NCBI GenBank assembly: GCA_027579435.1
Contig: JANBPK010000930.1
Span: 1 to 64,000, forward strand
Origin: Candolleomyces eurysporus
Taxonomy: Eukaryota > Basidiomycota > Agaricomycetes > Agaricales > Psathyrellaceae
Reading direction: 5' to 3'
DNA length: 64,000 bases
Shown: piece after piece, positions 23,849-37,772 of the stretch
Layout of the letters: every line of letters starts with the position of its first letter
How positions within the stretch are numbered: position 1 is the stretch's first letter
Program-made: the position numbers and the translations under genes
Notes under the pieces: generated by a model
Told to the model about the DNA's origin: nothing
Databases searched by the model: none
Seen by the model: the letters and a program-made list of their open reading frames with translations, nothing else

Positions 23849-24366
23849 ATGCGAATCTCATTTGCCACCCTTCTCCCTGTCGTCGTCTCCTTGACCGCCT
23901 GGGTTGCCTCTGCTCACTATGTACGTCTAAAGCTCCTCCACTTCACCTTAGCTCATATACATATACTAAAATCCAATATTAATTGTCTGCATTGAATCTA
24001 GGACGGCGGCGCTCCCCTCGAGGCTCGAAGCTGGATGGACGGCCTTAGCACGCGCGAACTCCAGATCCTCGAGCGTCGTGAAGTCCTCTCCGAGTTCTCC
24101 GCTCGCGATCTTGTCGACGAGCTCTCGGACCGCTTGGAGCGACGAGGGAACAACAATTCGAAGAATAAGGGTTACACGTGCCCCTATTGCGGGAAGAAGT
24201 ATGATACATTTGAGAAGGTGAGTTTGATCGACAAGTTCGACTTTTACTCAATTGAGCTGTGGCTGATTTTTGGCTGCTCCTGCTACTATAGGCAAAAGCC
24301 TGTGCTACCCAGCCAGCTATTTTGGGAGGATGCAAAGTCGCTGGAGCTGTTAAGCAGACTCAGTAG
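23849..24366 (+). CDS. Small secreted protein with Cys-x2-Cys peptide after a dibasic site
   Basis: 120 residues from three exons (23849-23920, 24002-24217, 24292-24366), all phase 0 with GT-AG introns. Residues 1-22 form a signal peptide (MRISFATLLPVVVSLTAW). A charged pro-region with repeated LxxRE/LERR elements (STRELQILERREVLSEFSAR) leads to an Arg-Arg pair (LERRGNNNS) that fits Kex2-type cleavage. The remaining about 50 residues hold four cysteines: CPYC, CATQ and GGCK. The layout (signal, pro-region, dibasic site, Cys-containing peptide) is typical of fungal secreted effectors or peptide toxins, but I do not recognise the family. The function is unknown. It follows immediately after the dispersed repeat. 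Confidence 0.75.
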
Positions 24367-25183
24367 ATTATTGACCTCCCTAGTGCTCTTATTCCTATCA
24401 CCAGTGTTTTCGATGTCCTCCCTTCGTTTGGAAGCCTTTCGAAGCCTTAATAATATTTACTTTTTGCAAGCTTTGAGCTTCATTTAATTGTCGATATCAC
24501 TATTACTGACGAACTCGTCATGAAAACGGATTCTTATCAAGCGTTCCTTCGTGAACGTACTTACCTTCTTATAATTCAAGCCTACGAATTCGGCAGCGGT
24601 GAGTGCTGATATCAAAGGCCACTGCTGTATCCTAACTGTTGAAGTTTGAGATCTTGATCCGTCACCAAGTCGTACCTCAATAAAATTTGTGCCATAGCAG
24701 TTGCTCTCCATATGCGCAGTTCAAGCTTGGCATTGAGTGACAGAACTTGTACCTGAGAGCCATCGACACAATCTCATCAATATCGACTTCGTATTCTGAT
24801 TCAAACAGGAATGGTCATCAGTGGAGCAGAAAGCTGCGTATCTATCTTCCGATTGTCTAAGGGTAGGTTCAATGGACGTCCGATAGCCTACTCCTGGCGC
24901 AACTGTGTGCGACTTTCGTCATAACTCCACCTCCCATCCCTTATGTATCCATCTTATATTTGTCGGGGGCAAAAATCCTTCCTCTCTCTCTGCCAGTAAA
25001 TCTGCATCAGAATCCCTTTGCTCTGAAATTGAGTCTCTTCAATAGCTATGTACGTGCTGTGTATGCTGACTTGATTTCATGATTAGATTCACCTCACCTC
25101 ATGCTTGATTCGGATTGAGAGTTTCTACCCGAGATTTTTCAAACACGCCGTTGACTGCAAACAGAACTGTAGCCTTTCAGTTC
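24367..25183. other. Intergenic, nothing recognised
   Basis: 3' regions of two convergent genes (secreted peptide on plus, P450 on minus). No further gene seen. Confidence 0.5.
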
Positions 25184-27225
25184 CTAAGCTTTACAGAAAT
25201 TTTCACGCCCTGGTCGCATTATAAAATCACATCTGAAAGGGACAAGTTGACTTGCAAGATCCCCAAAAGCCAGCCATTTATCAGCTTTAACATCATGAAC
25301 AACCAAATGCTGACTCACGCAATAATTTGACTTTTCAATTCAAATTTCAGAGGTGGACGATTCCCTTCNTCGTCCTTTGGGGGGAAGATGCTAAACGTCG
25401 CTAGGAGCGAGGCAGCCATCAAGAATAGCGTGTCGTTGCTGAAGTGACGCCCTGGGCAGATGCTACCAGCCAACCCTCGTGAATTCACTGAGTTGGAGAA
25501 CAGGAGGTCATACATACCGACGGCCATGTCCAAAGGCAGCCGCGTCTGCATCCGGAACAGACATATCGATCTTCCCGTCGTCCGTCAAGTAGCGCTCGGG
25601 GATGAAATCGAAAGGTTTATCAAAAACACNGGGGTCGTGCATCATGGCCCTNACGAAATGTCTGATTAGAGATCGGTTGAGCAAGANTAGAATGTGCTCA
25701 CCAATTATTTGGGAGGATGAGGGTACCTTTTGGNATAAAATACCCGTCATATTCATCATCCTTGTTGTTCACGCGAGGAGTACCTATAGATAGAAAGGAT
25801 CAAGATAGAGAGCATGAGTTGAAGCATGTCGAATTCACAGATTATGTTGACGCACTAAGGGGGGCGACGGTGTGCCACCGGCTGACCTCCTTGACAATTG
25901 CATGAACATATGGGAGGGATGGACGGTCCGAGATGACAGGCAGACGACCCGAGCCAACGACTGTATCAATCTCCGCTTGAGCCTTTAATTGAACCNTTGG
26001 ATGATTAGCCAGGGCGAAGATGAGACCAAAGGCCAAGGCGAGGGTCGTTTCAACTCCAGCTNATNGATACATCACGCTCAGAGTGGAAGCTTCATGAGAG
26101 ATACAACAAAGTGTACCTACCTACATATGCTAGAGCGCAAATGTTTTGCGCAACAGTTTCCATTTCAGCGCGTTTCGTGTCATGGGGTCCAGGTAGTTGG
26201 CCAATGAGGGCAGCTGCCATACTTGGGTGAACGCTCCTTTCCCCCTTTTCCTATTCATAATACCAGAGATCAGCCGTTGTTATCGAGTGCCCTTNTCTGT
26301 TAAAAATAGCCTCACCAGTCTCTTTTTAGCATCTTCAAAGGGTGTTCTCACAATCCTACGACTCATTTCTGCCATCTCTCGGAAGTACCTTTTGAACCCC
26401 GCTCCNGGGAGCCATTCGGGAACATGTTGAAGGATTGGGAAGGTGTTAACTAGAAACCTGCCTGGAACCCTCGCTTCTCCGAATGAAACGACCAGAGCGT
26501 CAACATCCTGAATGAGAGATGTGTTTCGCCCAGCATCGTCGAAACCATACGCCGTACGCATGATTATGGTGCCGAAGAAGGTTTCCAAATGCTGGCGGAA
26601 ACTCTCTGGGCGAGTACTGAGCAGACGAAGGAGACCGTCCCTCTCCTCGTACATGATAGGATGATACTGGGACACGGCATCGCGGTTGAGCTGCTGGTGA
26701 AAGCTACGTCGGTGGATTTTCCACCAAGGGCCGTAAGACATCAACGCAAAACTCCAGCGCACATCCATCCTGAGAGGCTCCAGGGTTAACTGCGAATGTG
26801 GCCTCATGTTTGTCGGAGGCGACTCACAGGTCTATCAGCGGGGAAGACGGCCTATCCGAATAGATAGCCGCCCTCTTATCAAACAGATCTACTGCGCATC
26901 GATGTGAGCCAATAATGAGCATTCCCTGGCCTAGGACTTCCATGTAGAGCAGGTCTGAATCTATAAGTGATGGTGAGCATCGCGAGCTCGAGTAGAGAAA
27001 TCGCAGGGACAGGGTGGCATGCATACCGTATTCTTTACAGAGCTTATCGTATTCTTCCCATGGCAGGACCTTTGGTAGCTGGTTCAAGCAGCCAATGAAA
27101 GGTCTGCCCCTTGGACCAGGAGGTAAAGGCAACCGCTGGGGATTTCGCTTCCACCGAGCAATGAGGCTCTTCACAGCCAGCACGAACCCCACCCCGCAGG
27201 CGACGANGACTAGTGAGTCTCTCAT
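25184..27225 (-). CDS. Cytochrome P450 monooxygenase
   Basis: A heme-thiolate monooxygenase, membrane-anchored at the N-terminus ([17 protein letters not shown]). A proline hinge follows ([20 protein letters not shown]). Seen in order: the helix C motif [12 protein letters not shown], the I-helix AGVETT, ExxR as KEVSR, then PERY (FDFIPERYL) and the heme loop FGHGRR-ICPGRHF, split by an intron before the Cys-containing exon. The C-terminal exon (after the intron that follows KSQII) ends [15 protein letters not shown]... at TAG (25184-25186). Several GT-AG introns of about 50-70 bp are needed. A dozen or more Ns fall in or near exons, so individual residues are uncertain, but no stop interrupts the frame. 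Substrate unknown; basidiomycetes carry many such P450s for secondary metabolism and xenobiotics. Confidence 0.85.
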
Positions 27226-28386
27226 GTTTGCGGAGAATGGGTGGGGATGTTGATATATATATCAAGTCAACGAGTCTAGACCCCGAANACGCCGTCTGTG
27301 TGTGTAGATAGGAGTACCGTGGAAAGAAATTACGACACTCTAGTCAGTCCTTGGGCTCTTCATCTGACATTACGTTCTCCCAGTCGGTAGAACATGAAGA
27401 AGCGTACCTCTCNGGGTATGAGTATTCGCCGAGCCCAACCCACCACTGGTCCGCACTGACAATGAGAATGANCTAATCTTGACATCGGAGGATTCTGTAC
27501 AGCGTGGATGGTTCTTCCAACCTTNATNAGGACAGCTGCCTCTCAGCCATGGTGTAGACAGGGGCCTGGAAAGGCTTGCCATCANATATGGGGAATTATG
27601 ATGACCTATCACAATTAGCAGATTAACTATATTTCGAGAGGAAAGACGGACCGCGCTTTTTCAACTTGAGATCAGGATCAACGACACCGTAGGACCCAGA
27701 AGCGTGCTTTGCGTACATCGCTGCAGAAACGACTGCATGTGCAGTGCTATCGCCGGAATTGTTCGTGTATTTGGTCTGCCCTTCCTCATCGTCATTATCT
27801 AGCAATGTGGAGATTTGATGCTAATCGCACAGCAGCTGTGTCCTCAGCTGGCGCGGCCCCGGCGGACCGCTGGCAGACTCGTCCAATTGGTCAAGGAATG
27901 CAATTGAAGTCCTATTTTGAGTACCTGTCTTTTCTTGTAGGCAAGACGTCGAAGACAGTTGGGACTCGAGATTCGGAAGTGGTCACCAGCAGCTTCAGCC
28001 GTTGCCAGGAACCGAGACGCAAGCACAGCCACCCTGCGATCAATCAAGCCCGGCCCACGCATGCCGTCTGTTGTGCAGCTTGCAATTGTGCAGCTTGCAA
28101 AATTAATGAACCTGGTTCTTGGAACCAACCCAGGTGAACACTATTCAAGGTGCAAACAGAGAACATGTCCGTGGTCCCTCGGATCTCATCCAGTGACGCC
28201 AACCGTCACTCTAACTTGAATTTCTTGCCTCGCTGGGTGACAAATATAGCGACTCCTTTTCGGGTGTAGTCATTCATACCAATGTCCAGAAATCGCAGAT
28301 AGTCAAATTTACGGTATATTCATGCAATACATACCAATGTCAATGTGGTTTGGAGATGTAATGAATCAGTTCGCTCAGGTCTGCAC
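27226..28386. other. Intergenic with Ns, nothing recognised
   Basis: Ns are frequent at 27288-27585, continuing the low-quality stretch of the P450 gene. A minus-strand open frame at 27623-27805 is somewhat coding-like (DDEEGQTKYTNNSGDSTAHA) but isolated and unrecognised. Confidence 0.4.
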
Positions 28387-29818
28387 TCAAGCCACCTCGA
28401 CCCTCGCAGACTTCTCCAATGCCTGCCTCACATCGTCAATCAAATCCTCCACATCCTCAATACCAACACTCAACCTAACAAGACCGTCCGTAATCCCTAA
28501 TTCTTCCCTTTCCTCCTTGGGAATGCCCGCATGGGTCATACTCGCCGGGTGTTCAGCAAGAGACTCAACACCTCCAAGCGACTCGGCGAGGGTGAAGAGT
28601 CGTGTCGAGGTAAGGAAAGCGAGAGCGTGCGCGTGGGTGGGCAGTCTAAACGAGATCATACCACTGAATGGGAACCCGCCTTCAGGTGGAGATGACGGCG
28701 ACGACGCATGGTGGATATCCCGCAACAAAACATCCTTCTCGATCCACTTCCTCGCGTGCGCACTCAAGCTCGCCCACGCCAAGTCGTAATTCTTGCTGCC
28801 CTCAAGCCCGGGGTACATCACTTCCTCGACTAGAGGGTGTGCTTTCAAGAGCTTCGCGACCTTCAGTGCGCTGAGTCCGTGTTGCCGCATACGCAAACCG
28901 AGCGTCTTGGCACCTCGATGAGCTAACCAGGAGTCGTACGCACTCGGTACGGCGCCAGTTGCGTTTTGGAGGAAACGGAGCTTGTCCTTGAATGCTCGGT
29001 GTTGCTCGGACGACGAGGGAGGAAGAATCAGAGCACCCATGACCACATCGGCGTGGCCATTGACGTATTTCGTGAGCGAGTGCAGCACGATGTCGGCTCC
29101 GAGAAGTAGGGGTGACGAGTAGTACGGCGAAAGGAAGGTGTTGTCGACGAGTAGGAGAGGCTGAGAAGGGTGCGATCGGGCAATCCGAGCAAGACGAGCG
29201 ACGTCCATTAGCTTGAGGGTCGGGTTGGTCGGTGATTCCAGCCAGATCAGCTGCAGACGGAAACGGAAACGGATCAGGAAAGGCTCGGAACAAGTGGTCA
29301 TGAGTCGAACGGACCTTGGTGTTCTCCCGTATATTCTCCCTGATGACCTCCTCATCGACCCGTTCCAAGTCCAATAGAGTGACCTCCAAGCTTTGGATCT
29401 CTGTCGCAACTCGTTTCAAGTACCGATATGTTCCACCATAAACGTCGTTCACGCTGAGAACGTGCGCCCCGCTACCCAAAGCTTGCACTACGACGCCGGT
29501 AGCAGCACTTCCACTTCCAAAGGCCATGGCTTCTTCGCCACCTTTCTCGATACTTGCTAGCAAATTTTCGAGAGCGTTCCGGTTTGGGTTGCCAGCGCGA
29601 GAATATTCAAAGCCATTGTGCCGGCCTGGAGCAGATTGGACATATGTTGTCGATAGGGAGATGGGAGGGATAACGGCGCCTGTGGCTGGATCTGGCGAAG
29701 ATCCGACATGGACCGAGAGCGTGCTAAAACCGTCAGAATGAGGCCTGCGGCTCGAGGAGATGCCATTGGCGCGGTGGCTGTTGGAGACGGCAGGTTTCAG
29801 ATCTAGAGCTGGCGACAT
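28387..29818 (-). CDS. CYS3: Cystathionine gamma-lyase
   Basis: Two exons (29315-29818 and 28387-29250) with one 64-bp intron give 455 residues. A PLP-dependent Cys/Met metabolism enzyme that cleaves cystathionine to cysteine, 2-oxobutyrate and ammonia in the cytosol (reverse transsulfuration). Visible signatures: FSTLSVHVG and PPISLSTTY near the N-terminus, the substrate/PLP region EYSRAGNPNRNALE, AFGSGSAAT, DNTFLSPYY, and the PLP lysine in LHSLTKYVNGHADVVMG. The C-terminal ESLGGVESLAEHPASMTHA motif is characteristic of gamma-lyase and gamma-synthase. Fungal cystathionine gamma-lyase is the best match; the N-terminal about 30 residues are an extension. It is unlikely to be the long fungal cystathionine gamma-synthase, which has a larger N-terminal domain. 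Confidence 0.9.
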
Positions 29819-31622
29819 GATAGTATGCGACTTTGAGGGATGGGTTGTGTTATACGATGTGAGGCGTCTAGGAAAGGATCCAAGGTGAGGATGAGATCGC
29901 GGTCAAATTCCATCATCGATTTCATTTTTCAACAACCACGAGGAACCGGATGTGTAAGCAAACTGGTGTATGGTCCGAGAGGATGCCGTCGTATTTACTA
30001 ACGTGAATACTCGGAATGACGAAATCTCACAAGTGGAATGGTGAGTTTGTCGACATGGAATGCAGTGGAACCCAAAAGGAGACGCATATCGGTAGGCCGG
30101 TAGGCTGATTACGAGAGACCAGAGTTAGAGACCAGAGGCAAACCGGAATAGGTGCCGGGACAGAAGAGTTTGGCAAAGCCCTGTGGACCAAGCAGCCCCT
30201 TGCCGCTGATTCAGCTAATCGGCAGTTACTCCTCATAGCGTGCCTCCTTGATCATTGTATAACTGTAGCCGTGGCCTTGGGCAATGCACATGATAAGGCT
30301 GGTACTTTTTCTGTTTACTGCTTCAAGGTGGGATAAGATTTTAATGATGCCGATAAAATCGTCTTTCTTCTCGATCACGGCTAATGTGAGAAAGACTATC
30401 CCGTTTCAGATTTTCTACCCTGCCGAGGATCGCTCGCCACAGACCGGCAGAATCCGGCCGCGCGGTGGGAGAAACAGGACGTGGATAGTATCTCTTGTTT
30501 GTAAATCCTACTCGAGGACTCGAAGAAGGCGATTGAAACAAGGTATGTATTGCAGAATCAGCTCTCTTCATCTCCTCCCGACTTCGTTGGATCACATTCC
30601 GGTTGAAAAAAAACACTGCATTGACGCTTCCCTCCTCCTGATCTCAATCTGGCTGGTCTAGGAATCCCTCTTGCGCTCTCACACGTGTAGAAGACGCTGC
30701 TGGAGCGAGAGGTCACTGTATGTTTAGTTCTGATCTCAGGCGATGTGCTTCTCGAAAAGCAGGATCCATCCATGCTACTTGCCAGTAGGCTTGAGGCTTA
30801 CCATTTTCCGAAGCATGCCTTGCCTTCCCACCACAGCATCGAAGTTTGAGCGGGATGTTTTGATCACTGGTCGCCACGCGAGACAGAAGTCAGAACTTCT
30901 CCCCATGTACATGTGGCTTCAAACGTGGGGTTAATGATGTTCCGAGGAAGAACAGAACTCAAAGGATGAAGTACAGAGTACGGTGCGATTGGTCGGAATC
31001 TCTGCCCAGGATGGGAAACGTTATGTTATGCCTGCCGTGAGTGCATCGATTGTGGAAACAGATTGCGTGTTGTGAGCTCCAATCGTTGATCTCTGCTTTG
31101 CTTTGACGCTCACAGACTGAGGCATAGCAGTCCCGCGGGCTCTAATGCCTCCAAGTCTCTACTCTTCAGAGTCATGAACAGGACGGGATGAACGTCGATA
31201 GTCTTGGCTCCACTCACATCGCTCTCAGGTGCTTGGAACACGGACCAACGGGCCAATCGTGTTCGATCGCTCATACGCTGCCTATAGCGCCGAGAGAGAA
31301 GTCGACATACTCAATACGACACCAAAATCGACTAAACTTCGGCTTCGAAAAATCTTCTTCATCTTGGAAGTTCGTCCTTTGTTGCTAGTTTGGACGCGTG
31401 GCCCCCGGACCTGATGTCACTTGGGAGGTTACCCCAAACTTCGGGCTTATGTCGTCTGCTTCTCGCCTGCGCCCCAGCTCGAATTCTATTATTTTGAAAA
31501 AGCTTAAATAGCTGGAGCCTTGGATTCTGTAACGACTGGGAGCTTCTCCACCAGTCCTCTGACCCCTCTTCTCTTCTCAAGTCTCTCAAGCCTTTTCGTC
31601 TTTCGTTCCGCTGCATATCATC
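29819..31622. other. 1.8-kb intergenic region between divergent genes
   Basis: Shared upstream region of CYS3 (minus) and the acetate-transporter-family gene (plus). Open frames are short and without motifs. Pyrimidine-rich CT stretches just before 31623 (31540-31610) fit a basidiomycete core promoter. Confidence 0.5.
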
Positions 31623-32548
31623 ATGAGCCCCAAATCTAAGACTAATTCGACTCTCGAGAAGATCGAGTACGGCGGTGAGGTGCCAACATCTGCACCCCAT
31701 GCTGCACCACCCGTCGCCGCTGCTCCACCGACCTCAAATTTCGGGAACCCAGCACCCGCGTAGGTTTCACCGCGATCTATTTCTCAACTTTCACTCACTG
31801 ATCAATCTATCATTGACAGTGGCATGTTCGCGTTCGCTGGAACCATGCTCCTCATGGCGTTGTACAATCTCGGCGCCGGTGGTGTGACAGTATCCAACGT
31901 GCTCGTTGGTATGCTCGTCTTTGCCGGTGGCATTGCCCAGCTCTTGGTCGCCATGTGGGAGTTTGCGAGAGGGAACACTCTCTTCGCCACATGTAAGTTG
32001 CACCCACCATGAACGAGGCTATCGGTACCTAACATTCGTCGTTTTCGATCAGGTTTCTTGACATTCACGACATTCTGGCTGAGCTACGCAGCGGTTCTCA
32101 TCCCCGGCTTTGGAGTCATGGAGGCGTATGCTGCCGCACCTGAACAGATCCCCAAGGCTCTTGGGCTGTACCTCTTCGTCTGGTTCATCACCATCACGAT
32201 GCTCATGTATGCATTATTTATCTACTTGATTTCATCTCCCGATAACTGATCTTCGCTCACAGCCCGAGTGTCATTGGAAAGAGCCATCTCTTCACGATCC
32301 TGCTCAGCGTTGCCTCTCTCTCCGTCTTGATTCTCTCTTGTGGGATGTACCTGTCGATCGCGGTGTACGTATTGTTCTCCACTGCGTGTTACGAGACTGT
32401 TTGCTGACATCGATGTTATTGTGTGTACAGACTGAGCACGGTTGGCAACGCTCTGCTTCTCGTTGTGTGCTCGTTAGCATACTACATTGGCCTTGCCGGG
32501 CTTCTTGCATCCGATCCAGGATCAGTGTTCACTCTGCCCTTGTTCTGA
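31623..32548 (+). CDS. Acetate transporter family membrane protein (GPR1/FUN34/YaaH)
   Basis: Four introns split this short gene: 31760-31819, 31993-32052, one after TITMLI and one after the SIA segment at 32365. The N-terminus is hydrophilic (MSPKSKTNSTLEKIEYGG) and Ala/Pro-rich. The family motif NPxP appears as FGNPAPAGM. Six hydrophobic segments follow, including FAFAGTMLLMALYNLGAG, NVLVGMLVFAGGIAQLLVAMW and FLTFTTFWLSYAAVLIPG. The end is SDPGSVFTLPLF and TGA at 32546-32548. Known members (yeast Ady2/Ato1, Aspergillus AcpA) take up acetate or export ammonium at the plasma membrane. Length and topology are normal for the family. Substrate is inferred from the family only. Confidence 0.9.
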
Positions 32549-33101
32549 GCAGCCTCACGCAAAAAGATGATAAACTCTGCACGGAGTGTTATTCGGGTTG
32601 GATGGGAAACTCATGTATTTCTAACGATATTTATTCGACGAGCTGACGAGCGAAGAGACTCCGTCTTCTCACAAGCATTCCATACTTTTTCTTCTGCATG
32701 TCTAACGCCATTCAATGACCCCATGTGTAGCCCTAGTTTTTTCTCTGAATTCAATCTTCTCCAAACCACGTTTCAACCACCACTTCCCATTGGCTCGCTC
32801 TGCCATTCAGTAGTCGATTAAGTTTGGAACATGTGGACAAGGATGCATCCATGGTTAGTCCGATATTTATCGACATCGGAACCATGAGGCGATGATTCGC
32901 TGCCGAGGTTAAACTTTATATTTCGCTGGCAATATAAACGACGTCATTGACAGGTGAAAAAGTGATTGCGGTATTTTACTTCCACTTGAACTACCTACAG
33001 AGACAGCCGCGTCCAAGTATTTCGGGTATACAAGGACAACTCGCCTCAACGAGTCATTGTCGACCCCACGACCCAGCTGGCACATCTGAGACAGTCTTCT
33101 G
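32549..33101. other. Intergenic between convergent genes
   Basis: Holds the 3' regions of the transporter (plus) and subtilase 2 (minus). Nothing else seen. Confidence 0.5.
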
Positions 33102-34926
33102 TTAGATGTTATTATGAGCCAGAATGTTGATAGTTCCGGAGGCTATGGTTTGAAATCACAAGACATCAGCTGAAGAAGTCATAGAAAGTAGTTGAGATAA
33201 CTTACGGATGTCGGACAAAACATCCCTGGTTCCCAGCTCCTGCACCTTCTTCCGCATGGCTGCGGGCTCGATGTTGCCTTGGAGTGCGATGAGGTAAGCG
33301 ACGAGACCAGTAACATGGGGTGAAGCCATCGAAGTTCCCGAGATATTGAGCGTATCCTAATCAAGTGAATTAGTTGCATGTGAGAATAACTCAAAAACAA
33401 GACGTACATCCGAGCTCCTGAACCAGGCACTCGTGATATTTTGTCCTGGAGCGAAAATGTCGACGACACTTCCGTAGTTAGAGAACCATGCCCGTTCATC
33501 GTTGATAGTGCTTGCTCCGACCGTTATGACTTCTTCGACGTGGGCTGGGGAGGTATCCTTCACGTCCGTGTTGCTGTTACCTGCCGCAACGACAACGTGA
33601 ATACCTTGCTCGATGAGCTGAGCAGTCCCAGGAGAANCCGTGAGAGGAGATCAGTGAAAGAATTTTCAGAGAGGCTTACTCTCTTAGTAGCGTCGTCCAA
33701 CGAAGGGCTTGAACTTCCTCCGAGCGACATGTTGACAATGCTTGGCCGACTGGTCGTGGCGTGTTGACCCAGAACCCAGTCCAAACCGGCGATACTTGAT
33801 TTGTGATGTCAACTAGTGGCCCAATGTAAATCTTAGACTACCCACATGTCAGAGATAGCTCCAGAGCTGCCAGTGAAGATCGTGTTGACAGGAAGGTCAG
33901 TCTCGTCTGGTTCAACAGCAAGAGGACAACGTAGCAAGCCACGTACCCATCTTTGTCGAGAACCTTGACAGCAATGATGCTTGCAGACTTTGCAACACCG
34001 TACTTCGCGCCAGCAGCGGTGCCTCTGGGCGTCTAGTTCAGCACATCTATAGCGAAATAGGGTTAGAACACGGACTCACGCAACGTGAGTACCATGACCA
34101 TTGTCATCCTCATCACTGTAACATTCACCAAACGTCTTGCCCCATCGTGCACGGGTACCAAACTCGGTGTGGTTGATTCGGACACCCGTATCTGATAGCA
34201 AATAGTTGAGTAGCTGAAGGCAGAGGAAGTGATAATGGAGAGAGCATACCGACGACGTATATGTCAACACCAGCACCCGCAGAGTCATCGTAGGTGTATT
34301 TGAAGCTCAGTTGACTGCATCGTGTAGCAATCAGTGTTATCATCAAGTCGAATTGTGTGGAGAGTCGAAGCGTACATACCTTGCATCCTGGTTCTTCGAC
34401 CATTGCTGAGTTTCGGAACTCAGACGAGCGAGACCCCACGGCGCGTCAGTCCTAAGGAGAATTTATCAGACCAATTCAGTCCACCTGATAGACTGAATTA
34501 AAGTTGAGGAGCCTACTTACTGCTCGACAACAGCTGTTACATGCATGACGCCATCCTCGGAAATGGTCTCGACTTCGGGCAAAGTCTGAAGGAAATTGAG
34601 AGAAGTGTCGTCAAGATCGACTACACATACAGCGATGTTGTTAGTATCTTGACAGACTCAGCCGCAGATGTTGGCTCACCAGCAAATCCATTGAAGACAT
34701 TGGCGTACTCGTACACAACCTCAACAGTTTCCTGGGCCGCACTGATAAGTTGTCTGATTACTTCCGCTCTTGATACTCCCTGTTTGAGGGTGACGATGTG
34801 CAGACCGGTCGTCTCACCGTCATACGCTTGGATTTGGGTTCGGTAGGGAGGTGGCGTCGGTCCGGATAGGACGGACGATACAAACAGTGTGAGAATGGAT
34901 AGATAGGCGGGAATGTAGCGAAGCAT
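33102..34926 (-). CDS. Secreted subtilisin-like serine protease (S8, proteinase K type), subtilase 2
   Basis: Same family and exon plan as subtilase 1. The signal peptide is [22 protein letters not shown]. An I9 propeptide ([27 protein letters not shown]) precedes the catalytic domain. Triad: Asp in [12 protein letters not shown], His in DNGHGTHVA, Ser in [13 protein letters not shown]. The conserved [17 protein letters not shown] and [11 protein letters not shown] blocks are present. The last exon ends in [11 protein letters not shown] and TAA (33102-33104). An N at 33637 lies in an intron. The product appears intact, at about 400 residues. It is in tandem with subtilase 3, with the same orientation and a shared promoter layout, so the two are likely a local duplication. 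Confidence 0.9.
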
Positions 34927-35036
34927 TGCCGCTACTTGGAGAGCAAAAGAATGACTTTGGTAAGTTGAGTGAGAGATGAAGAGGTGTTTCAGAAAATGTA
35001 GCCAAAGAAAAAAGAATTTGGTGGAGCATGGCTCGT

Positions 35037-35043
35037 TTTATAC
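35037..35043 (-). promoter_or_regulatory. TATA box of subtilase 2
   Basis: TATAAAA on the minus strand, 111 bp upstream of the ATG at 34926. The sequence directly downstream (CGAGCCATGCT) is almost the same as after the subtilase 3 box, so the core promoter is part of the duplicated unit. Confidence 0.6.
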
Positions 35044-35741
35044 GCGTTAGATGCCGTGAATCGAGGTGGAGACAAAGGCTGATGCCCCAACCGGAGGATG
35101 AGGTTAAGCCGAATATGTCAGAGCGTTGCTACGGTTAATAATTTGCTTATTCGTATCACTGCGTCCCTGTTGCCTCATCCGGTCCGGACTAAACTTGCGT
35201 CACAAAATTGAAACAAAGACTCGTTGACGATGATTCGGATCAATTGGCAAGTCTTCAAGCTTCAACACTGGTACCAACATGTTCACGAGTAGGCGTAGGG
35301 AGATACAGTAAGATTAGACACCTGGTCCACACCTGGTCCATCTCTTCTGGTCCCGGGGAGTACCTCGATCTCCTTGTGGACTCGCCATTCAAATAAGTAG
35401 AGAGCTACTGCGTCACCGGAATCTGTCTCTGGAATGATAGACACGCTAAACGAAGACGAGAGATGTGCTGCCAGTGGTATTCAAATTGGGATGATCTACC
35501 CCCCTGAATTCAATGGGTGTGCCATCACGTTCGCCCGAGTAAAAGTAGCAACTGCCCCATAAGAGGTCACTGAGTGTAAATGAAACGACACGTTTGAAGT
35601 TCACATGTGATAATAATGCTGATTCCAGGGTGTTGTTTACAGAGTGTCTAGTACGAGGATTGTGGGTATGATAAAAGTACGAATTGCCTCAATTTCCCGC
35701 CATATACTCCTACAAGTCAACTAGCGGGGGGCTCAGACCGA
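35044..35741. other. Intergenic between tandem subtilases
   Basis: Upstream region of subtilase 2 and 3' end of subtilase 3. No gene recognised. Confidence 0.5.
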
Positions 35742-37655
<1,914 letters not shown>

Positions 37656-37765
37656 TGTCGCTACTTGGAAACGAAAAGAATGAATTCGGTGGGTTCTGTG
37701 AGGAAGGACAAGCTGCTGCGTAGGCCGTAGCTGAAGAAAAAGGAGTGCTTTGTAGCATGGCTCGC

Positions 37766-37772
37766 TTTTATA
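37766..37772 (-). promoter_or_regulatory. TATA box of subtilase 3
   Basis: TATAAAA on the minus strand, 111 bp upstream of the ATG at 37655 and followed by GCGAGCCATGCTAC, almost the same as in subtilase 2. Confidence 0.6.

Noticed and set aside
10822..24000. Search for reverse transcriptase, transposase, long terminal repeats or CRISPR-like arrays in the repeat-rich region
   Set aside because: None of the expected protein motifs, terminal repeats or regularly spaced short repeats was seen.
28802..29818. Long frame reading through the CYS3 intron
   Set aside because: The conserved protein changes frame at the 64-bp intron; the read-through tail has no family similarity.
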